Shown: one piece after another, positions 52,630 to 63,200 of the stretch
How the letters are laid out: each line of letters begins with the position of its first letter
How positions within the stretch are numbered: position 1 is the first letter of the stretch
Assembly: GCF_000421565.1 (NCBI RefSeq)
Contig: NZ_ATXG01000011.1
Location: 62,001-126,000 of the forward strand
Direction: 5' to 3'
Origin: Agromyces subbeticus DSM 16689
GTDB taxonomy: Bacteria > Actinomycetota > Actinomycetes > Actinomycetales > Microbacteriaceae
DNA length: 64,000 nucleotides
Notes under the pieces: model-generated
What the model was told of the DNA's origin: nothing
Seen by the model: only the letters and a program-made list of their open reading frames with translations
The model's database searches: none
Made by a program: the position numbers and the translations under genes

Positions 52630-54369
52630 TCACACCCGCGCGATCACCGCACCTACATCCGTGCCGCGCGGCAGCACTCCGTACTGCGCACCGCCCTCGC
52701 CGCCCAGCCGGGCGCGCACGAATGCGTCGGCGACCGGCTCGGGTGCGAAGCGCAGCATGAGCGAGCCCTGCAGCACGAGAGCGAGGCGTTCGGTCAGCTC
52801 CCGGGCGCGGGCGGCGGCGGTCTCGGCAACAGTCGCCGATAACTCGCGCGCGAGCCCCTGCGCCGCAGCGAGCGCACCGTCGAATGCCGGCGAACGGCCA
52901 GCCGCCGAGCCGACCTCGGTGAAGAACGCCTCGAACGCCTCGGGTTCCCGGTCGAGCACGCGCAGCACGTCGAGCGCGATGATGTTGCCCGAGCCCTCCC
53001 AGATCGCGAGCAGCGGTTGCTCCCGGTAACGCCGTGCGAGCGGGAACGCCTCGGTGTACCCGTTGCCGCCGAGGCACTCGAGCGCCTCGGCCGCGTGGCC
53101 CGCGCCGCGCTTGCAGACCCAGTACTTCGAGACGGCCGTCGCCAGCCGCCGGAACGCCTGCTCGGCACCATCCGCATCGACGTCGTACGCCCGCGCGAGG
53201 CGCATCGCGGTGAGGGTCGCGGCCTCCGACTCGAGCGCGAGGTCGGCGACGACCGCCGCCATCGCGGGCTGGTCGACGAGCATCGAGCCGAACGCCCGGC
53301 GGTCCCGCACGTGCCAGGCGGCCTCGGCGATCGCCTGGCGCATGCCCGCGGCAGAGCCGATCATGCAGTCGAGCCGGGTGCGCGTCACCATCTGTACGAT
53401 GGTCGCGACGCCGCGTCCTTCCTCGCCGATGAGCCAGCCCGCCGTGCCGTCGAGCTCGATCTCGCTCGAGGCGTTGGAGCGATTGCCGAGCTTGTCCTTC
53501 AGCCGTTGGATGCGGAAGACGTTGCGCGAGCCGTCGGGCAGCACCCGCGGCACGAAGAAGCAGCTGAGCCCCTGCGGCGCCTGGGCGAGCACGAGAAAAG
53601 CGTCGCTCATCGGCGCGCTGCAGAACCACTTGTGGCCCGTCAGGCCGTACTCGGCTCCCCACGAGTCCGGGCCGCCGCCGGCACCGCCGTCACCGTCTCG
53701 CCGCTCGGCGCGCGTCGTGTTCGCGCGCACGTCGGAGCCGCCTTGCTTCTCGGTCATCGCCATGCCCACGAGCGCCGACTGCTTCGCTGCGTCGCCCCCG
53801 CCGGCCACGCGCGCTCCGCCGAGCGCCGGCTCGTACGAGCGGCTCAGCAGCCGCGGCATCCATTCGTCTTGCAAGCCGGATGCCGCGAGCTCGAGCGTCG
53901 GCACCGCAGCGTGCGTCATCGACACCGGGCAGGCGTGACCGGGCTCGACCTGCGCGAACAGGAAGAACGCGACGGCCCGGTCGACGTTCGCCCCCGGCCC
54001 GGGCGACGCCGCGGCCCCGGTGTGCGCGCCCGCGCCGACCGCCGCCGCGATGACTCGGTGATAGGCGTCGTCGTACTCGACCTCGTCGATGCGCCGGCCC
54101 CAGCGGTCGTGGGTGCGCAGCACAGGGATGTGCGTGTTCGCCCGCTCGGCGTCGCGCTGGAACGCGGCCGAACCGACGAGCCTGCCGACCTCGACGAGCG
54201 CAGCGGATGCCGCAGGGCCGGCGCCATCACTCGAGGGCTCGTCCCCCGCGACATCCGTGCCCCCGCGCCCCCAGCGCGCGACGGCCTCGACGAGCGGCAC
54301 GTTCGACGTGTACTCGTCGACGCCCTCGCGCGGCGGCGGCTGGTTCTCGACCTCGTGCGTGTTGATCAT
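52630..54369 (-). CDS. AidB-like acyl-CoA dehydrogenase
   Basis: A 579-residue FAD enzyme of the AidB group. The N-terminal part (NVPLVEAVARWG, THDRWGRRIDEVEYDDAYH) and the FAD-contact motif MTEKQGGSDVRANTT are characteristic; the C-terminal helical domain contains ECLGGNGYTEAFPLARRYREQPLLAIWEGSGNI. E. coli AidB is part of the alkylation stress response and binds DNA, with weak dehydrogenase activity; actinobacterial relatives are usually metabolic enzymes of unknown substrate. GGAGGTCG precedes the ATG. It is a single gene, divergent from the ABC exporter operon. Confidence 0.9.
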   Translation of the reverse strand: MINTHEVENQPPPREGVDEYTSNVPLVEAVARWGRGGTDVAGDEPSSDGAGPAASAALVEVGRLVGSAAFQRDAERANTHIPVLRTHDRWGRRIDEVEYDDAYHRVIAAAVGAGAHTGAAASPGPGANVDRAVAFFLFAQVEPGHACPVSMTHAAVPTLELAASGLQDEWMPRLLSRSYEPALGGARVAGGGDAAKQSALVGMAMTEKQGGSDVRANTTRAERRDGDGGAGGGPDSWGAEYGLTGHKWFCSAPMSDAFLVLAQAPQGLSCFFVPRVLPDGSRNVFRIQRLKDKLGNRSNASSEIELDGTAGWLIGEEGRGVATIVQMVTRTRLDCMIGSAAGMRQAIAEAAWHVRDRRAFGSMLVDQPAMAAVVADLALESEAATLTAMRLARAYDVDADGAEQAFRRLATAVSKYWVCKRGAGHAAEALECLGGNGYTEAFPLARRYREQPLLAIWEGSGNIIALDVLRVLDREPEAFEAFFTEVGSAAGRSPAFDGALAAAQGLARELSATVAETAAARARELTERLALVLQGSLMLRFAPEPVADAFVRARLGGEGGAQYGVLPRGTDVGAVIARV

Positions 54370-54704
54370 CGACGACCTCCGCCCCCATTGTCACCGCTCG
54401 GGGCGCAGTCGTCACTGCTCACCGCGACGTCGGGCGCCGTTTCGATGCGAACGCAACGAACGTGCGCCAAAGCGCTGACCCCGGCCGATTTCGCTCTTGG
54501 TGAACGCGCCCCACGGATGCCCCGTTGCGCTTGCGTCGGATTCCTTACCATGTGAGGCTGAATCGCTGCAATGTCGTACGGGGGTGCGATGCTGCAGGTC
54601 GAGCGACAGGGTGCAGGTGCTCTGGTCGCCGTCGTCGTGCGCGCATGAATGCGTCGCGCCTGCGGCATCCGCTCGATTCACTGACTCCTCGCACTGGAGA
54701 CGCC
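54370..54704. other. 335-bp control region before the ABC exporter operon
   Basis: Divergent control region between the AidB-like gene and the ABC exporter. It contains open frames without family features. No convincing -35/-10 pair or operator was found. Confidence 0.5.
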
Positions 54705-56438
54705 ATGCTCGGAAAAATCCTCGTCCGTTACCTCAAACCCTATAAGTGGCTCCTGCTCGGCGTGCTGGTCTTCCAGTTCGTCTCGGCACTGGCCACGTTC
54801 AATCTGCCGAGCCTCAACGCGGCGATCATCGACAACGGCGTCGCCAAGGGCGACACCGCGTACATCTGGTCGACCGGCTCGCTGATGCTGGTGATCTCCC
54901 TCGGGCAGATCACCGCGTCGATCATCGCCACCTACTTCGCCGCGCGTGCAGCGATGAAGGCCGGCCGCGATATCCGCGACGACGTGTTCGAGCGGGTCTC
55001 GACCTTCTCCGAACGCGAAGTCTCGGTCTTCGGCCCCGGCTCACTCATCACGCGCAACACCAACGACGTGCAGCAGGTGCAGATGCTCGCGATGATGGGC
55101 GGCACGTTCCTCGTGACCGCGCCGATCCTCGCGATCGGCGGCATCATCATGGCCCTGCAGCAAGACGTCGGCCTCTCGTGGATCATCGCGGTCGCGGTGC
55201 CGGTCCTGCTCGTCGTCGCCGTGCTCATCATCGGCCGCATGGTGCCGCTGTTCCGGAGCTACCAGACGAAGCTCGACAACGTGAACCGCATCATGCGCGA
55301 GCAGCTCACCGGCATCCGGGTGGTTCGCGCCTTCGTGCGCGAGCCCATCGAAGAAGAGCGCTTCCGCGGCGCGAACACCGACATCCTCGTCGTCGGCCGC
55401 AAGGTCGGTTCGCTCTTCGTGCTGCTCTTCCCCCTCTTCATGCTGATCCTGAACGTCACCGTCGTGGGCGTCGTCTGGTTCGGTGCGATCGAGGTCGACG
55501 CGGGCACCGTGCAGATCGGCACGCTCTTCGCGTTCATGCAGTACGTCATGCTCATCCTCACGGGTGTGCTCATGGCGAGCTTCATGACGATGATGATCCC
55601 GCGCGCCGCCGTCTCGGCCGAGCGCATCTCCGAGGTGCTCGACGCAGACACGTCGCTCGTGCGGCCCGAGAACCCCGTGACCGAGCTGCCGACGCCCGGC
55701 ACCGTCGAGTTCGCCGACGCCGAGTTCACCTACCCCGGCGCGCAGCACCCAGTGCTGTCGGGCATCACCTTCTCGGCAGCACCGGGCGAGACCGTCGCGA
55801 TCGTCGGCTCGACCGGCGCCGGCAAGACGACGCTCATCTCGCTGATCCCCCGCCTCTTCGACGTGACCGGCGGCAGCGTCAAGGTCAACGGCGTCGACGT
55901 GCGCGAAGCCGACCTCGAACACTTGTGGTCGACGATCGGCCTCGTGCCGCAGCGTCCGTTCCTCTTCAGCGGCACCGTCGCGTCGAACCTGCGGTTCGGG
56001 CGCGAAGAGGCCACCGATGAAGAGCTGTGGCACGCACTCGAGATCGCCCAGGGTCGCGACTTCGTCGAAGAGATGGAGGGCGGCCTCGACGCGAAGATCT
56101 CGCAGGGCGGCACCAACGTCTCGGGTGGCCAGCGCCAGCGGCTCGCGATCGCCCGTGCGATCGTGCACAACCCCGGCATCCTCGTGTTCGACGACTCGTT
56201 CTCGGCGCTCGATCTCACGACCGACGCCAGACTCAGGCAAGCACTCTGGAGGGAGTTGCCGCAGGTGACGAAGATCGTCGTGGCACAGCGCGTGTCGACC
56301 ATCACCGACGCCGACCGCATCGTCGTGCTCGACGACGGCGGCATGGTGGGCATCGGCACGCACGAGCAGTTGCTCGAGTCGAGCAGCACCTACCGCGAGA
56401 TCGTCGAAAGCCAGCTCGGAGTGGAGGCAAGCGCATGA
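54705..56438 (+). CDS. Heterodimeric ABC exporter subunit 1 (degenerate ATP site)
   Basis: A 577-residue half-transporter with six membrane helices (about 1-320) fused to an ATPase domain (about 335-577). Walker A is GSTGAGKTT and the signature VSGGQRQR is intact, but Walker B reads LVFDDSFSALD with Asp in place of the catalytic Glu. This is the degenerate type found in heterodimeric exporters such as TM287/288 and LmrCD. Start 54705 follows GGAG; the longer frame from 54525 has no support. Its stop overlaps the start of subunit 2 (ATGA). A multidrug or lipid exporter is likely. Confidence 0.93.
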   Translation: MLGKILVRYLKPYKWLLLGVLVFQFVSALATFNLPSLNAAIIDNGVAKGDTAYIWSTGSLMLVISLGQITASIIATYFAARAAMKAGRDIRDDVFERVSTFSEREVSVFGPGSLITRNTNDVQQVQMLAMMGGTFLVTAPILAIGGIIMALQQDVGLSWIIAVAVPVLLVVAVLIIGRMVPLFRSYQTKLDNVNRIMREQLTGIRVVRAFVREPIEEERFRGANTDILVVGRKVGSLFVLLFPLFMLILNVTVVGVVWFGAIEVDAGTVQIGTLFAFMQYVMLILTGVLMASFMTMMIPRAAVSAERISEVLDADTSLVRPENPVTELPTPGTVEFADAEFTYPGAQHPVLSGITFSAAPGETVAIVGSTGAGKTTLISLIPRLFDVTGGSVKVNGVDVREADLEHLWSTIGLVPQRPFLFSGTVASNLRFGREEATDEELWHALEIAQGRDFVEEMEGGLDAKISQGGTNVSGGQRQRLAIARAIVHNPGILVFDDSFSALDLTTDARLRQALWRELPQVTKIVVAQRVSTITDADRIVVLDDGGMVGIGTHEQLLESSSTYREIVESQLGVEASA

Positions 56439-58693
56439 GCAACGACACCAAGCTGACAGCTGAAGAGCAACTCGAGATCGAGCTCGGCGAGCAGGCGCGC
56501 ATCAACGCCGACGACTGGAGCGGTGCGGTCGCACCGGGTAAGGCGAAGAACTTCGGTCAGAGCTTCGGCCGATTGATCGGCCTGCTGAAGCCGCACGCCT
56601 TCGCGTTCATCTTCGTGTCGATCCTCGGCGCACTCGGCGTCGTGCTCACGGTGCTCGCACCGAAGGTGCTCGGCGAGGCGACGAACATCATCTTCGAGGG
56701 CGTCGCCTCCGCGGGGCTCGGCGCGCAGTTCCCGGCGGGCACCCCGCAGGCCGATGTGGTCGAGGCGCTGCGCGCGTCAGGTCAGACCGACTTCGCGAAC
56801 ATGGTCGCGGCCATGGACAACTTCCAGGTCGGGGCGGGCGTCGACTTCGTCGCCCTCAGTCAGGTCATCGTGCTGGTGCTCGGGCTGTACTTCCTGGCCT
56901 CCGTGCTCACCTGGCTGCAGGGCTACGTGATCAACATCGTCATGGTGAAGACCATGTGGCGCCTGCGCGAGTCGGTCGAGGCGAAGATCAACCGTCTGCC
57001 GCTGAGCTACTTCGACAAGGTGCAGCGCGGTGAGCTGATCTCGCGGGTCACGAACGACATCGACAACATCACACAGGCGATGCAGCAGTCGCTGTCGACG
57101 GTGGTCACCTCGGTGCTCACGGTCATCGGCGTGATGATCATGATGTTCTCGATCTCGTGGCAGCTCGCGCTCGTCGCCCTCGTCTCGCTGCCGCTCATGG
57201 CCGTGATCTTCGGCGTCATCGGTCCGAAGTCGCAGAAGGCCTTCGGCATCCAGTGGCGCAAGGTCGGCCGCCTGAACGCTCGCGTCGAAGAGTCGTTCTC
57301 GGGTCACGCGCTCGTCAAGGTCTTCGGTCGCGAAGAGACGTCGCGCGAGGCCTTCAAGAAGGAGAACCAGGAGCTGTTCGAGGCCTCCTTCAAGGCGCAG
57401 TTCCTCTCGGGCATCATCATGCCCGGCATGATGTTCATCGGAAACCTGACGTACGTCGGCATCGCGGTGCTCGGCGGGCTCATGGTCACGACCGGCCAGC
57501 TGCGCCTCGGTGATGTGCAGGCGTTCATCCAGTACTCGCAGCAGTTCACGCAGCCGCTCTCGGAACTGGGCGGCATGGCAGCGGTCGTGCAGTCGGGCAC
57601 CGCCTCGGCCGAGCGGGTCTTCGAACTGCTCGACGCCGAAGAGCAAGAGCCCGATGCAGCGGATGCCCCGGCGCCGGTCGACGGCGACGGCACGATCGAG
57701 TTCGAGCACGTGTCGTTCTCGTACACCCCCGAGCGCCCGCTGATCACCGACCTGTCGTTCCGGGTGGAGCCCGGGCAGACGGTCGCGATCGTCGGGCCGA
57801 CGGGTGCCGGCAAGACGACGCTCGTGAATCTCATCATGCGGTTCTACGAGCTCGACGGCGGGCGCATCCTGCTCGACGGGCAGAACATCGCCGACCTGAC
57901 GCGTCGCGATGTGCGCGACCGCACCGGCATGGTGCTGCAGGACCCGTGGCTGTTCGCCGGCACGATCCGCGAGAACATCCGGTACGGTCGCCAGACGGCG
58001 ACCGACGAAGAGGTGCTCGCGGCCGCGCAGGCGACGTACGTCGACCGTTTCGTGCACTCGCTGCCCGACGGTTACGACACCGTGCTCGACGAAGACGCCT
58101 CCAACGTCTCGGCGGGTGAGAAGCAGCTCATCACGATCGCCCGTGCGTTCGTGGCGCAGCCGTCGGTGCTGATCCTCGACGAGGCGACCTCGTCGGTCGA
58201 CACCCGCACCGAGCTGTTGCTGCAGCACGCGATGGCGGCGCTCCGCGAGGGGCGCACGTCGTTCGTGATCGCGCACCGTCTCTCGACGATCCGCGACGCC
58301 GACCTCATCCTCGTGATGGAGCACGGCGACATCGTCGAGAAGGGCAACCACGACGAGCTCATCGCGGCGAAGGGCGCCTACTACCGCCTGTACAACTCGC
58401 AGTTCGAGCAGGCGGCGACCGACATCGACGCCGAACTCGCGGCCGAAGACGGCACGGTCGTGTCGTCGGCCGATGGCGCTGAGGGTGGCGACGAGGGCGA
58501 GCATGACGGCGTCGAATCGGCGCTGACCGCGGCGACGGTCGCGGCACCGAACGTCGCCGGAGGCATGGGCGGATTCGGCGAAGCCGAGAGCATCGCCGAT
58601 GGCGGAGCAGGCGCCGGCAGCGGCTCGGCTTCGGGCTCGGCCGCGGGCTCGGCGTCCGGATCGGATTCCGGCTCGGAAGCACCGCGGTCGTAG
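56435..58693 (+). CDS. Heterodimeric ABC exporter subunit 2 (catalytic ATP site)
   Basis: A 752-residue half-transporter, partner of subunit 1. Six helices (about 45-370) precede the ATPase domain (about 420-660) with Walker A GPTGAGKTT and a proper Walker B LILDEATSSVD with Glu. The signature, however, is SAGEKQL instead of LSGGQ. Paired with subunit 1 this makes one complete ATP site and one degenerate site. An extra extracellular loop (about 85-130) between helices 1 and 2 and a 90-residue acidic, then Gly/Ser/Ala-rich tail (about 665-752) are unusual. A terminator follows the stop codon. Confidence 0.93.
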   Translation: MSNDTKLTAEEQLEIELGEQARINADDWSGAVAPGKAKNFGQSFGRLIGLLKPHAFAFIFVSILGALGVVLTVLAPKVLGEATNIIFEGVASAGLGAQFPAGTPQADVVEALRASGQTDFANMVAAMDNFQVGAGVDFVALSQVIVLVLGLYFLASVLTWLQGYVINIVMVKTMWRLRESVEAKINRLPLSYFDKVQRGELISRVTNDIDNITQAMQQSLSTVVTSVLTVIGVMIMMFSISWQLALVALVSLPLMAVIFGVIGPKSQKAFGIQWRKVGRLNARVEESFSGHALVKVFGREETSREAFKKENQELFEASFKAQFLSGIIMPGMMFIGNLTYVGIAVLGGLMVTTGQLRLGDVQAFIQYSQQFTQPLSELGGMAAVVQSGTASAERVFELLDAEEQEPDAADAPAPVDGDGTIEFEHVSFSYTPERPLITDLSFRVEPGQTVAIVGPTGAGKTTLVNLIMRFYELDGGRILLDGQNIADLTRRDVRDRTGMVLQDPWLFAGTIRENIRYGRQTATDEEVLAAAQATYVDRFVHSLPDGYDTVLDEDASNVSAGEKQLITIARAFVAQPSVLILDEATSSVDTRTELLLQHAMAALREGRTSFVIAHRLSTIRDADLILVMEHGDIVEKGNHDELIAAKGAYYRLYNSQFEQAATDIDAELAAEDGTVVSSADGAEGGDEGEHDGVESALTAATVAAPNVAGGMGGFGEAESIADGGAGAGSGSASGSAAGSASGSDSGSEAPRS

Positions 58694-58708
58694 TTCGAAA
58701 CGCTCGAT

Positions 58709-58747
58709 GAGACGCCCGCCCGAATCACTGATTCGGGCGGGCGTCTC
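58709..58747 (+). terminator. Terminator of the ABC exporter operon
   Basis: A perfect 17-bp stem (GAGACGCCCGCCCGAAT and its complement) with a five-base loop begins 15 bases after the stop codon and is followed by GTGTTT. Confidence 0.88.
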
Positions 58748-58795
58748 GTGTTTCACGGTGCGTTCCGCAGGCCCGGTCGGGCAGAGGCGCTCGGA

Positions 58796-58801
58796 TACGC
58801 T
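58796..58801 (+). promoter_or_regulatory. -10 element for a leaderless MFS transcript
   Basis: TACGCT ends six bases before the GTG at 58808. The intervening GGAGAC could also act as a very close binding site. Confidence 0.4.
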
Positions 58802-58807
58802 GGAGAC

Positions 58808-60193
58808 GTGACGACACTGCCTCCGCCGGCCCGCCCGTGGCGGCTCTGGCTGGTGTGGGGTGTCGGGGTCGCGGCCTACATGCTGTCGGTGACGAACCGC
58901 ACCTCGCTCGCCGCGGTCGGCGTCGACGCGGCCGTGCGCTTCGATGCGGATGCCTCGACGCTGTCGATGTTCGCGGTCATCCAGCTCTTCGTCTACGGCG
59001 CGATGCAGATTCCGGTCGGCATCCTGCTCGATCGCTTCGGTGCGCGACCGATCATCACAGCCGGCATGTTCCTCATGGCCATCGGCCAGCTCGTGATGGC
59101 GTTCGCGCCCGATGTCGGCACGGCGATCTTCGCCCGCATGCTGCTGGGCGCGGGCGACGCCGCGATCTTCCCGAGCGTGCTGCGCGTGGTCGCGGTGTGG
59201 TTCCCCGAGAAGCGCGCGCCGTTCATGGTGCAGCTGACGGGCATCGTCGGGCAATCGGGGCAGCTGCTCGCGATTCTGCCGATGGCGGCACTGCTGCACG
59301 CGACGAGCTGGACCGTCGCGTTCGGCAGTCTCGCCGGCCTCGGTGTGCTCTTCACGGTGCTGACGTTCGCCGTGATCCGCAACCGACCACCCGGGCTCGC
59401 CGCCGACGTGAGCGTCGACACCGCGACCGGTGCGATGCACGCCGTGACGTCATCGGCCGACCTGCGCAAGGGGTTCCGCGAGTCGTGGGCGCACCCCGCG
59501 ACGCGGCTCGCGTTCTGGTCGCACTTCACGACCCCGTTCTCGGGCACCGCGTTCATGCTGCTGTGGGGGTTCCCGTTCCTCACGGTCGGCGAGGGCCTCT
59601 CCCCCGCGATGGCCTCGCTCATCTTCACGATCTACGTCGTCGCCGGCATGCTGGTCGGCCCCGTCATCGGTGCGCTCTCGAGCCGGCACCCGATGCGGCG
59701 CTCGCGCATGCTCGTGCTGCCGATCGTCGCCATCCAGATGGCCGCCTGGCTCGCCGTGATCGCGTGGCCGGACTCGGCGCCGCTGTGGCTGCTCTTCGTG
59801 CTGGCCCTCGCCCTGAGCCTCGGCGGGCCGGCATCGATGATCGGCTTCGATCACGCTCGCACCTACAACCCGCGCCACCGCCTCAGCACCGCGACCGGCA
59901 TCGTCAACGTCGGCGGCTTCCTCGCCGCGCTGCTCGCCATCCTGCTCATCGGCATCGCGATGGATGCCCAGGGCGCGGGCACCCCCGACACCTACACCCT
60001 CGAGGCGTTCCGGCTCGCGTTCCTCACCCAAGTGCCACTGTGGCTCCTCGGCGCCGGGTTCGTCATCTTCGAGCGCCGTCGTACGCGCGTGCATCTCGGG
60101 CTCGAGCAGCCTCGCACGCGTCGGGGCGACCGCCGGACGACCGGGCCCCTTGACGAGCCGATGCTCGGCGAGAAAGATGAGGAAGGTTCGTGA
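58808..60193 (+). CDS. MFS transporter
   Basis: A 461-residue major facilitator with 12 predicted helices and a charged tail. The first cytoplasmic loop motif is GILLDRFGARPIITAG, and ARMLLGAGDAAIFPSVLRVVAVWFPEKRAPFM follows helix 4, resembling nitrate/sugar-acid type facilitators. The start is a GTG at 58808, which fits both the family N-terminus and the -10 placed six bases before it; the frame extends upstream to 58748 within terminator sequence, so that start is rejected. It lies 36 bases before the M14 peptidase gene. Substrate unknown. Confidence 0.9.
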   Translation: MTTLPPPARPWRLWLVWGVGVAAYMLSVTNRTSLAAVGVDAAVRFDADASTLSMFAVIQLFVYGAMQIPVGILLDRFGARPIITAGMFLMAIGQLVMAFAPDVGTAIFARMLLGAGDAAIFPSVLRVVAVWFPEKRAPFMVQLTGIVGQSGQLLAILPMAALLHATSWTVAFGSLAGLGVLFTVLTFAVIRNRPPGLAADVSVDTATGAMHAVTSSADLRKGFRESWAHPATRLAFWSHFTTPFSGTAFMLLWGFPFLTVGEGLSPAMASLIFTIYVVAGMLVGPVIGALSSRHPMRRSRMLVLPIVAIQMAAWLAVIAWPDSAPLWLLFVLALALSLGGPASMIGFDHARTYNPRHRLSTATGIVNVGGFLAALLAILLIGIAMDAQGAGTPDTYTLEAFRLAFLTQVPLWLLGAGFVIFERRRTRVHLGLEQPRTRRGDRRTTGPLDEPMLGEKDEEGS

Positions 60194-60229
60194 CCGCATC
60201 TGGTTCGTGAATGTACAAGGGGGTACATC

Positions 60230-63200
60230 GTGTTCCACGCTCGCACCATTCGTCAGCTCGCCGTCGCCACCGCGGCGGCGCTGCTCGTCACCGCCATCAG
60301 CGCAGCTCCGGCCGGCGCGGCGCCACCGCCACCGGCGGCCGACGACCATCTCGCGGTCTATACGGGCACCGTCGACGCCGACGGGCTCGCCGCGATCGTC
60401 GACCTCGGCATCGACCGGCACGACATCGTCGCGGCACCGGTCGACGGCGATCCGAACGAACTCGCCGTCGAGGTGATCATCTCGGGCGAGCAGGCAGCGG
60501 CACTCGCCGAGACCGGCACGGCGTTGGAACAGAAGACTCCGGATGCCGCGAGGCGCTCGTTGCAGGTCGACCCGACGGTGTTCCGGCGCTACGCCGGCGC
60601 GGGCGGGCTGCAGGAGGAACTGCAGTCGCAAGCCGCGGCGCATCCGACGATCGCCGAGCTCGAGGTGATCGGCCAGACCGTCATGGGGCAGGACATCACC
60701 GCCGTGCGCGTGACGAAGAACCCCGCTCGCACGAAAGACGGCAAGCGGCCGGCGACGGTGTTCATGGGCGCGCAGCACGCGCGCGAGTGGATCACGCCCG
60801 AGATGGTGCGACGCCTGCTCGACCAGGTGCTGAACGGCTACGGCTCGGACCCGAAGATCACCGAGCTCGTGAACTCCACCGAGATGTGGTTCATCCCCGT
60901 CGCGAACCCTGACGGCTACGACTTCACCTTCGAGGAGGATCAGCGGCTCTGGCGCAAGAACCTGCGCGACAACAACGGCGACGGCATCACCACGGTGGGC
61001 GACGGCGTCGACCTGAACCGCAACTACCCGACCCGCTGGGGATACGACAACGAGGGCTCGTCGCCGAACCCGGCGAGCGACACCTATCGCGGCCCCGCGC
61101 CGGCATCCGAACCCGAGACTCAAGCACTCGACTCGCTGTTCGACCGCATCACGCCCGAGTTCCTGATCAACTACCACTCTGCCGCCGAACTGCTGCTGCA
61201 CGGCATCGGCTGGCAAGTGGCGACCCCGTCGCCCGACGACGTGATCTACGAGGCGATGGTCGGCGACGACGCGAACCCCGCGGTGCCGGGCTACGACCCC
61301 GACATCTCGGCCGAGCTCTACGTGACGAACGGCGACACGGACTCGCACATGCAGGAGGCGCACGGCACGCTCGGCTTCACGCCCGAGATGGCGACGTGCG
61401 AATCAGCATCCGATTCGGTGCCCGACGACGAGTGGGAGGCCGCCGATTGCGAGAGCGGCTTCAACTTCCCCGATGACGAAGAGCTGATCCAGACCGAGTT
61501 CGAGAAGAACGTGCCGTTCGCGCTCTCGGTCGCGGAGTCGGCGCTCGACCCGAACGACCCGGTCTCGGTCGTCGACCGCGAGGCGGCCGACTTCACGGTC
61601 GACACGTTCGACGTCTCGTACGGCGACTCCCAGCCCGTGGCCGTCGTCGCCAAGCGCGACCTGCTCGCGAAGTTCATGAGCTACCGCATCAACGGCGGTC
61701 GCACCCAGGTCGCCCTCGTCAAGGAATGGCAGGGCGGCGAACGCTACGGCGATGAGAATGATGACTACTTCGCCGAGTACCGCGGCACCGTGCGCGGCGC
61801 ATCACCGGGCGACACGGTCGAGGTGTGGTTCTCTGCCTTCCCGTCGATCCGCGACCTGTTGAAGGGCGAGAAGGTGCGCAAGATCGAGAGCGAGCACTTC
61901 ACGTACACGCTCGCGCAAGACACCGGCACCGAGGCGCTCGTGATCGCGAACGAGGATTACACGGGAGTGAACCCGACGTATCCGGCGGGCACGAACGCAC
62001 CGAAGTACCTCGACGAGCACGTCGCCGCCCTCGAGGCGAACGGCGTCACCCCCGATGTCTGGGATGTCGACGCACAGGGCGTGCCGCACGACCTCGCCGT
62101 GCTCGGGCACTACGACACCGTGCTCTGGTACCTCGGCGACAATCGTCTGACGCAAGACCCCGAAGACGAGTTGACCGAAGTGGGCAGCGGCGCGCTGCCC
62201 GATCTCTCGGTCGCCGAGCGCACGCAGTACCTCACGATCGCGGTGCGCGACTTCATGAACGAGGGCGGCAAGCTCGCCTATGCGGGAGAGACGACCGGCT
62301 ATTACGGGGTGCTCGCGGGCACGCTCGGCGGCCTCTACTACGGCCTGAATGGTGCGCCCGAAGCGCCGTGCGCGGTCACCGAAGACCTCTTCAGCGACTG
62401 CCTGCTCTACGCCGACGACTTCACGCAGTACTGGCTCGGCGCCAACAATCGCACGCCGCTCGCGGCGGGCGGCGTGCTCGGCACCGCCGACCCGTTCGGC
62501 GGATTCGAGTCGCTGTTCGGCGGCCCCGCGACATCCGACAACCCCGTGAATGAGGCGGGCGCGCTGATTCCGACGAGCGAGGTTCTACCGGCCGACGAGT
62601 TCCCGCAGTTCGAGAGCTCGGCGATCGCCGACTACCTCGACCCGCAGGGTCCGTTCATCGCGGTCGAGGGCGAGTGGGCGATGGCCGCGACGCACATCGA
62701 CGACGGGTACCAGCGCCTGGCACGCACGTACGACCTGTCGACCGTGACGGCGGCGGATGCCCCGGCATTCGAGGCGCAGTTCTCCTTCTCGACCGAGGAG
62801 GCCTACGACCACGTGATCGTCGAGGCGCGTCAGGTGGGCACGGATGCCTGGACGACGCTCGCCGACGCGAACGGCGGCACGACCTCCGACGTTCCCGCCG
62901 AGTGCGAGGCCGGGTTCTTCGTCGACGAGCATCCGCAACTCGAGCACTACCTGACGGTCGGCGACCCGTGCACGCCCACCGGGTCGAGCGGTCAGTGGAA
63001 CTCGTTCACCGCATCGTCGAACGGCTGGGTGCCGGTGTCGTTCGACCTCAGCGCGTTCGCCGGCCAGCAGGTCGAGATCGTCGTCAGCTACGTGACCGAC
63101 CCGTTCACGGGTGAGACCGGGCTGATCGTCGACGATACGAGCCTCGAGGTGGCGGGCGTGCCGACCGAGGCCGAGGGCTTCGAGTCGGGGCTCGGCGCGT

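Noticed and set aside
56777-59440. Minus-strand open frame of 887 codons across the ABC and MFS genes
   Set aside because: It crosses the terminator at 58709-58747 and two well-supported genes on the other strand; composition is that of an antisense shadow.
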